Assembly: GCA_016342345.1 (NCBI GenBank)
Contig: JAEINO010000002.1
Location: forward strand, 120,047-184,046
DNA: 64,000 nucleotides
Direction of reading: 5' to 3'
From: Pseudodesulfovibrio sp.
GTDB taxonomy: Bacteria; Desulfobacterota; Desulfovibrionia; Desulfovibrionales; Desulfovibrionaceae
The position numbers were made by a program, and so were the translations under genes. Position 1 is the first letter of the stretch, and every line of letters starts with the position of its first letter. The notes beneath the pieces are model-generated. The model was given only the letters and a program-made list of their open reading frames with translations. It did not search any database and had not been told where the DNA came from. Shown here one piece after another: positions 57,634-64,000 of the stretch.

Positions 57634-58127
57634 TCGGCTGGCGAGATTATGACACCTTTACCAGTCGTTGGACTGCACCTGATCCTTTGGGCGATGCGGG
57701 TGGTGACCCTGATTGGTATGGGTATTGTTTGGATGATCCGGTGAATGGAGTAGACCCGTTGGGGTTGTTCCGATTTGGGAAAAGAGGATTAGGAGGCCTG
57801 CCGCTATTTGGTATTTTTTCCGGCAACTCGATAGATGATGCCGTCAATACGGAAATTGTTCATGAACATGGTTTCTATGAGGATGGTTCTGGTGATAATG
57901 TTGGCCTGTTCAAAGACGGTGTTCAGCGGAACAAGGAAAATATCAAAGATTATGAGTTGGAAGACAAAAGTTATAATGACAAGCGAATGCGGTGTTCCGT
58001 TGATAGCTTGGGGCAGCAAAAGTACAACTTGCTGGGTTTTGGGGGCAAGAAGAATAACTGCCAAGACTCTGCTGGCAAGATGCGTGATCGATACTGGTTG
58101 TTAGATCGAGGCGATCGCCAACGATAG
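57634..58127 (+). CDS. Orphan RHS-CT module 20, LRAT/papain-like; no immunity gene follows
   Basis: [14 protein letters not shown] start; VHEHGFYEDGSGDNVGLF...KKNNCQDSAGKMRDRY. Confidence 0.7.
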
Positions 58128-58138
58128 TTTTAAGCTAA

Positions 58139-58290
58139 GGAAACGCTGATTAATTCAACCTTCAGGAAGTGCTGTAGAATTGTTCGCTGGCAAGGCGCGC
58201 AAAAAAGTCAAGGCTGACGCGTGCTTCCTGCACGCTAGGGTTTGATTTTTTTGCAGCAACGAAGCCAGAGGGCAATTATGCAGTGCTTCC
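58139..58290 (+). mobile_element. Copy 7 of ~153-bp MITE-like element (GCAC-arm)
   Basis: Right edge of RHS array; ctaa flanks on both sides. Confidence 0.75.
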
Positions 58291-58591
58291 CTAAAGGCGG
58301 AATCTTAATTGCTCCATCCGTTTGTTTTTATGTTCTTGCTTGCGGATGTACTCTCTTACTACTTTTTGAAATTAGTGGGCCACCTCCCCAATCCCATCAT
58401 TGAAAAGCCGTCCGTTCGTTTTGTTCAAACGGGCAAATCCATTTTATTATCTTTGCGACAATCTTTTCAGCTTTGGCAGGGACGTGGTGCTGGATAAACG
58501 TGGGTTTTTTTGTTTTGAGTCCGTATTGGCAAAAAACTTATTGACAATATTTTTCACTTTTAGATAAATTCAATATGTTCTATTTATCAAA

Positions 58592-59104
58592 ATGAAAGAA
58601 TTTGACTGGGGAAAAGCTGTAATGAGAAACGGACTGGATTCGCAAGACAAGAAACTCATTGCCGAATTGACTCGCGACGGTCAACTTTCGCCCGGAAAGG
58701 TTGCCGAGGAGATAGGAGTCACTGCTCCCACCGTGCGTTCGCGCATGAAGAATCTGATCAAGGCCGGAGCACTCAAGGTCGTGGGGATGGTCAATCCTGC
58801 CAAGACCAAGGGGTTGACCGTGGCATTGGTCGGCATTTCCCTGCGTAGCCATGAGCAACTGGACGAGAAACTCGACCTGATAGGGTCGCTGCCGCGCGTC
58901 AATTGGTGCGCGGTTGTTACGGGCCGGTATGATATAATCGTGGAGATAATCTGTTCGGATGATATTGGGGACCTGTACGATTTTCTGGATCAGGACCTTT
59001 CCACTGTGGGGGGCATCAATTCCAGCGAGTCTTTTGTGGTCATGAAGTCCCGGCGTAAGTGGCTTTTTTTGCCTGATGCCGTAATTGAAGGTTTTAATAA
59101 GTAA
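58592..59104 (+). CDS. Lrp/AsnC family regulator
   Basis: LDSQDKKLIAELTRDGQLSPGKVAEEIGVTAPTVRSRMKNL. Confidence 0.9.
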   Translation: MKEFDWGKAVMRNGLDSQDKKLIAELTRDGQLSPGKVAEEIGVTAPTVRSRMKNLIKAGALKVVGMVNPAKTKGLTVALVGISLRSHEQLDEKLDLIGSLPRVNWCAVVTGRYDIIVEIICSDDIGDLYDFLDQDLSTVGGINSSESFVVMKSRRKWLFLPDAVIEGFNK

Positions 59105-59153
59105 TACCCTACGCCGAATGCTGGCGGAAATATTTCACGGAAAGGAGAACAAG

Positions 59154-60263
59154 ATGATCATAGGTATTCCCAAGGAAATCAAGACGCTGGAAAATCGTGT
59201 TTCCATGACTCCGGGCGCAGTGGAGTCTCTGGTTCGCCAGGGAAATGAGGTGCTTGTCGAGGCAGGAGCCGGTCTGGGCAGTGGCCTGACCGATGAAGAG
59301 TACCTGGCCGCTGGCGCACGGATGGTTTCCGCTGCCGAAGCCTGGGGTGCCGGGATGGTTATCAAGGTCAAGGAGCCGCTGGAATCCGAATTTCAGTATC
59401 TGCGCAAGGACCTTATCCTTTTCACCTATTTGCATCTGGCTGCAGCCGAATCCCTGACCCATGCCATGCTTGCTGCAGGGACGATTGGTATTGCCTACGA
59501 GACCGTTACACTGCCTGACAATTCCCTGCCTCTGCTCATGCCCATGAGTGAAGTGGCTGGTCGAATGGCAACCCAGGTCGGCGCACGATATCTGGAGAAG
59601 AGTCAGGGTGGACGCGGTATGTTGCTTGGTGGCGTACCTGGAGTGGCCCCGGCACTGGTTGTCGTTATCGGCGGCGGCGTGGTCGGTACCAATGCTGCTC
59701 GTATCGCAGTGGGCATGGGCGCACGTTGTATCATTCTCGATCTTTCCCACAAGCGACTCCAGTATCTGGACGATATTTTCCAGGGCCGCCTGACCACCAT
59801 GGCTTCCACCGAACCCAATATCAGAGCTGTCCTGAAACAGGCTGATCTTGTTGTTGGTGCTGTGCTCGTACCTGGTGCCAAGGCTCCCAAGCTTGTCTCC
59901 CGCGAAATGCTTTCCACCATGAAGGAAGGTTCTGTCATCGTTGATGTGGCCGTTGATCAGGGCGGTTGTGTGGAGACCATCAAGGCGACAACCCATGATG
60001 ATCCCATTTACGTGGTGGATGGTGTGGTCCATTACGGCGTGGCCAACATGCCCGGTGCGGTACCCCGTACTTCCACTTTTGCATTGGTCAACCAGACCTT
60101 GCCTTACGCCATGCGTATTGCTCGTGAGGGTATGGATGCTCTCAAAAAGGACCCTGGTTTGGCTTTGGGGCTGAACACATTTGAAGGCAAATTGACTTGC
60201 CCTGCAGTGGGTGAGGCTCTTGGTTTGGATGCCGTGACACCGGAAGAGGCTCTTGGTATTTAG
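59154..60263 (+). CDS. ald: Alanine dehydrogenase
   Basis: [27 protein letters not shown]...[11 protein letters not shown]...[11 protein letters not shown]. Confidence 0.95.
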   Translation: MIIGIPKEIKTLENRVSMTPGAVESLVRQGNEVLVEAGAGLGSGLTDEEYLAAGARMVSAAEAWGAGMVIKVKEPLESEFQYLRKDLILFTYLHLAAAESLTHAMLAAGTIGIAYETVTLPDNSLPLLMPMSEVAGRMATQVGARYLEKSQGGRGMLLGGVPGVAPALVVVIGGGVVGTNAARIAVGMGARCIILDLSHKRLQYLDDIFQGRLTTMASTEPNIRAVLKQADLVVGAVLVPGAKAPKLVSREMLSTMKEGSVIVDVAVDQGGCVETIKATTHDDPIYVVDGVVHYGVANMPGAVPRTSTFALVNQTLPYAMRIAREGMDALKKDPGLALGLNTFEGKLTCPAVGEALGLDAVTPEEALGI

Positions 60264-60293
60264 TAAGAACTGGTTTCGATAGGTAAGAGAATA

Positions 60294-60323
60294 GAACCCC
60301 GGTCAGATTGGCCGGGGTTTTTT
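60294..60323 (+). terminator. Terminator of ald
   Basis: aaccccggtcagattggccggggttttttg. Confidence 0.85.
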
Positions 60324-60419
60324 GTTGTATGAAGGGTAGGAAAAGAGTGAGGGGGCTAAGGTTTTTTTGGGCGGAGATGGAGAAGAATGAAGATAAAAAA
60401 GACAATGAAGACAAAAGAG

Positions 60420-60745
60420 AAGATGCCTAAAGGCACCCCTCCCGGTGGGGTCCGTTTTTTTGTTGGCCCAAAAAAAGGGACGAAAAAAAGGGCCTTTTAG
60501 TATCTTTGCCGCTGCCTTCCATGGCTGAGAATCTGATCAAAGCGGGTCGGCTCCATACCATGAAAAGTCTGGGCTGCACCTTTTCGTACCGTTGTCCTTA
60601 AACAATGATCTTCTGATCCCGGCCATAAAGCCGCCTCTTTCGCTTTGTCAGCTTCTAGGTCTTTGGAGGCTTAACGCTAGGGGGGCGCGAATTGGCGTTG
60701 GAGTTTTGAAATCCAAAAGGCTGACAAAAACAAGCGGTTCCAATG
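60420..60745. repeat. ~320-bp direct repeat, copy 1
   Basis: agatgcctaaaggcacccctcccggtggggtcc...aaatccaaaaggctgacaaaaacaagcggt, repeated at ~61150. Confidence 0.85.
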
Positions 60746-61149
60746 CCTTCATATCTATCCCAACTACACCATATTCAGTATCTCTTAGAACGACGACCAA
60801 TGAGAGCAGGGGCTTAGAGCCGGTTGACACGCGAAGTGTTGGCCGGAAAACGTTCGAGTTTCGAATATCTTGAAGGGCAGCGGAGCGTGTTAGCGGCTCT
60901 TAGCCATCGCGGACAGGATCAAAGCGCAAAAAAAGCGACTTTTGCTTACTTTTGGTCGCTTTGGTCCAAAAGTAAGTCGTGCCGGAGGTGCGACAAATCC
61001 GCAGGACAGCGGATTTGGACGTTGGTTCCTGCCAACGCCCCGAAGGGGTGAACCCCAGGACGGGGTGAATCAAAGGTTTTGTTGATTCTTTATCGCAGCC
61101 TATGGCTGCATCCCATTTGGTCTTTATTTCATATTCTGAGATGAAGAGA

Positions 61150-61472
61150 GAAGATGCCTAAAGGCACCCCTCCCGGTGGGGTCCTTTTTTTTGTTGGCCC
61201 AAAAAAAGGGACGAAAAAAAGGGCCTTTTAGTATCTTTGCCGCTGCCTTCCATGGCTGAGAATCTGATCAAAGCGGGTCGGCTCCATACCATGAAAAGTC
61301 TGGGCTGCACCTTTCCGTACGGTTGTCCTTTAACAAGGCTTTTCTGATTCCGGCCATAAAGCCGCCTCTTCCGTTTTGTCAGCTTCTAGGCCTTTGGAGG
61401 CTTAACGCTAGGGGGGCGAATTGGTGTTAAAATTTGAAATCCAAAAGGCTGACAAAAACAAGCGGTCCTGAT
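61150..61472. repeat. ~320-bp direct repeat, copy 2
   Basis: Same sequence as 60420-60745 with small differences. Confidence 0.85.
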
Positions 61473-61513
61473 GTCTTTGGGGCTGCTCCAAGCACACCAT
61501 ATCCAGCTTTTCT

Positions 61514-62623
61514 TTATTTCATAATTATCAATTTCTGGCCCGGCCGGATTGTGCTTCTGTGTGTCAGGTTGTTTGTTTTGAGCAGTCGCCAGAGCGGGAC
61601 GTTGTTTTTGCGTGCAATGGCTGTCAGGGTGTCGCCGGGTTTTACCTTGTACGTATTTCCCTTGAATGAGGCTCGATACTTTGCGATGAGTGGCAAGTAT
61701 TGTTTGGAGAATTTCCTGGCTGAACCTTCGGGCAGGAAGAGCGTGTGGTCACCTTTCGGGATGACGTCATTCAGGAGTTGCGGGTTCAGATCCTTGATGA
61801 TTTTGTAGTATGTGCCAGCGGATTTTGCTACGAGAGTGATCGGTGTGGAGCATTTGGCCTTGAGACGAATTCGGTCGAATTTTTGTGGCGGGTAATAGTC
61901 GCCACGCTTGAGATCGAATCCGTATCGGGTCGGCTCAGAGAGGATCAGTTTGGCAGCGATGGCGCGAAGGATATACCGCTGGGTTTCCTGCGGTAGGTGG
62001 AGGTGATAATAGTCTTTCACGTCCTGTTTTTCGATTTGCTTTTGCAGCCCTTGCTCGCCCATGTTGTAGGCGGCACAGGCAAGCGTCCACGAATTGAACA
62101 TGCCGTTAAGCTCGCGCAGGTAGTGGGTAGCGGCTTTGGTGGCCAGATGGAAGTTGCGTCGTTCATCCACGTAGCGGTCAATGGTTAAGCCATAGTTGCG
62201 ACCCGTGGATGGAATGAATTGCCAGACACCGCGTGCGCCCTTATTGGACCCGGCGTGGGGCTTGAGAGCACTCTCGATGACAGCGATGTATTTGAGGTCG
62301 CTTGGCATGGAGGCTTCTGCCAGCACGCTTTCGATGTACGGGAAATAGCGTCCGGTCCGTTTGAGCCAGAGAATTATCTGGGCGCGATCCCAGAGCATGA
62401 GCAACAGTTCCTTTTCCAGTCGTTCGCGGACTTCGGGCAGGTGGATGGGGACGAATTCGCCGCAGAAATGGAGCGGCCCCTTGATGCGGATCGCGGATTC
62501 CAGAGAAGGAAAACGCGAGACCTCCATGGGTGCAATCATTTTTGGAGAGGCCGTAAATCCGCTCACTGCCCAAAGGAGCAAGAAGAGTCCAGTCAAAAAC
62601 GGAATGCGAAAGTGTCTGATCAT
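61514..62623 (-). CDS. Membrane-bound lytic murein transglycosylase with LysM (MltD-like)
   Basis: ESALKPHAGSNKGARGVWQFIPSTGRNYGL SLT motif; YKVKPGDTLTAIARKNNV LysM. Confidence 0.92.
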   Translation of the reverse strand: MIRHFRIPFLTGLFLLLWAVSGFTASPKMIAPMEVSRFPSLESAIRIKGPLHFCGEFVPIHLPEVRERLEKELLLMLWDRAQIILWLKRTGRYFPYIESVLAEASMPSDLKYIAVIESALKPHAGSNKGARGVWQFIPSTGRNYGLTIDRYVDERRNFHLATKAATHYLRELNGMFNSWTLACAAYNMGEQGLQKQIEKQDVKDYYHLHLPQETQRYILRAIAAKLILSEPTRYGFDLKRGDYYPPQKFDRIRLKAKCSTPITLVAKSAGTYYKIIKDLNPQLLNDVIPKGDHTLFLPEGSARKFSKQYLPLIAKYRASFKGNTYKVKPGDTLTAIARKNNVPLWRLLKTNNLTHRSTIRPGQKLIIMK

Positions 62624-62760
62624 CAGGAATTTATTCTCTTGAGGTTGCTTGTACAGGTTGACGGGCAATGCGCAACAGACGTGAGGCTCGGGATTTTGCA
62701 AACTCCAAGCCTCACCGATAATGAGTCAGGCACCTCAATCGGGCCTTTTTGAAGAATCGG

Positions 62761-63951
62761 TTACAATTTGGACTTGAGCACGATGTCCGTGATGGGACCT
62801 CGGGACCGGTCGCCCTTGAGAACCATGTGCGCATAGTTCTTGTAACCTTTGAGCTTCTTTACTGTCCAGTTGAGTCCGTTGTTTGATTCATTGAGATACG
62901 GATTGTCCACCTGCCTTGTGTCGCCCAGGCAGATGCACTTGACGCCGTCTCCCATGCGAGTAAGCAGCGCGCGGGTTTCCCGCCGGGACAGGTTCTGCAT
63001 TTCGTCCACGATAACCACTGCGTTTTCGATGTTCATGCCCCGGATGAACGCCACTGGCTGGACCTCGAATTTTTTCGGATTCAATTTGAGCGAGTCGGTG
63101 CCGGGCTCAAGGAAAATGCGGTTGGCCGGACGAATATCGTGCAGCTTGATGAGCAGGTCTTGAATGTACTTGATGTACGGCAACATCTTTTCCTCAATAT
63201 CTCCAGGAAGATATCCCATCTTTGCGCCGATTTCCACCACGGGTTTGACCAGGTAGATTTTGCGATAGGGATTGTCTTTTCTTTCCAGCATCAGATAGAG
63301 GGCCGCGGCCAGGGAGAGGAAGGTCTTGCCATAGCCAGCCTCGGATTGGATGGAAATCAGATCAATGCCATCCTGAAGCATGAGTTCAAGGGCCAGATTC
63401 TGGTATATGGAGCGAGGTTTTACGCCCCAGATTTCATGGGTGTAACCGATTTCCTTTGATCCTTCCGGGCCGTGAAAGACCGGGATGCCATTTTCCCATC
63501 GGAAGCAGTTGTTTACCAAGTCGTCGTCATCCTCCACGAACCCTGTGTACCGTTGGGATTCGGACCTGAACGGGTCGGAGTCCCGGTATTCCTCGCTGGG
63601 AATGCCATAGCATTTTGCCTTGATCTGCAGAATGCGGTCATTGGTGATGAGTGTGGCCTCTTCCGGGGCCATGTGCAGGATTTCCTTGAGGATGCGATCA
63701 TCCATCACATCGTCGGTGAGGGTGAGCGCGAAATCGGGAGGGAAGATGTTGAGTTGTTCGTCTTCAAGGATGGCATGCACGGCCTGGGACACGATGTGTC
63801 CAATGCGCGGATCCTTTTTCAGCCCGTCCAGTTCGGTAAGGACGGTGTATGGGATGTATATGAGGTTTTCCTGCCCATTGCGCAGGGCTTTGATTGATTT
63901 CGGGTTTTCAATGAGGACGTTGGTGTCGAGGACAAAGTGCTTTTGGGCCAT
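62761..63951 (-). CDS. PhoH family protein with N-terminal PIN domain
   Basis: KHFVLDTNVLIENP PIN start; SEAGYGKTFLSLAAAL P-loop; VIVDEMQNLSRRETRALLTRMGDGVKCICLGDTRQVD. Confidence 0.93.
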   Translation of the reverse strand: MAQKHFVLDTNVLIENPKSIKALRNGQENLIYIPYTVLTELDGLKKDPRIGHIVSQAVHAILEDEQLNIFPPDFALTLTDDVMDDRILKEILHMAPEEATLITNDRILQIKAKCYGIPSEEYRDSDPFRSESQRYTGFVEDDDDLVNNCFRWENGIPVFHGPEGSKEIGYTHEIWGVKPRSIYQNLALELMLQDGIDLISIQSEAGYGKTFLSLAAALYLMLERKDNPYRKIYLVKPVVEIGAKMGYLPGDIEEKMLPYIKYIQDLLIKLHDIRPANRIFLEPGTDSLKLNPKKFEVQPVAFIRGMNIENAVVIVDEMQNLSRRETRALLTRMGDGVKCICLGDTRQVDNPYLNESNNGLNWTVKKLKGYKNYAHMVLKGDRSRGPITDIVLKSKL

Positions 63952-64000
63952 AAATCCCCCGTCCGGTGTTGTGGTGTTGTTCTCCTGGTCTTTACACGCT

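Noticed and set aside
1130-58290. The seven ~153-bp repeats as a CRISPR array
   Set aside because: Copies are dispersed over 57 kb with unrelated spacing and have terminal inverted repeats; no regular spacers or cas genes.
60592-61051. Small ORFs between the two direct repeats
   Set aside because: Short, low-quality frames crossing palindromic non-coding sequence, with no RBS or homology recognised.

Overview
The window is a chromosomal segment whose gene content suggests a Desulfovibrio/Pseudodesulfovibrio-like deltaproteobacterium (inference from families, no search run). The left part (1-20.7 kb) and right end (58.5-64 kb) are ordinary chromosome: ferredoxin-nitroreductase, acetolactate decarboxylase, glycosyltransferase, Hpt protein, MarR/MFS pair, FlgE behind a consensus sigma-54 promoter, TPR protein, sugar kinase, PAS histidine kinase, carbamoyltransferase/DUF5989/SxtJ operon, NicO-type transporter, Lrp/AsnC regulator, alanine dehydrogenase, LysM lytic transglycosylase and PhoH. 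The centre (20.8-58.3 kb) is an accessory region: a large array of very short RHS proteins (about 400-470 aa, no PAAR or VgrG) and promoterless RHS C-terminal modules, nearly all followed by a small, usually membrane-type, putative immunity gene. I count about 18 toxin/immunity modules plus decayed ones. The truncated modules begin at only a few recurrent points in the RHS sequence, and several junctions carry the same decayed tyrosine-recombinase 3' end. The array is split by a type I secretion locus (XRE-cupin regulator, 2380-aa repetitive adhesin-like protein, 94-aa ORF, ABC exporter with a long N-terminus, HlyD). A dispersed element of about 153 bp (7 copies) has MITE-like ends, probable TA target duplication and covarying hairpin arms. 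Some copies sit upstream of the RHS genes and two abut stop codons. The most novel candidates are the cassette-exchange architecture, a diversified family of hydrophobic RHS C-termini paired with 2-TM proteins of about 70 aa, and a parvovirus-type PLA2-like toxin module.
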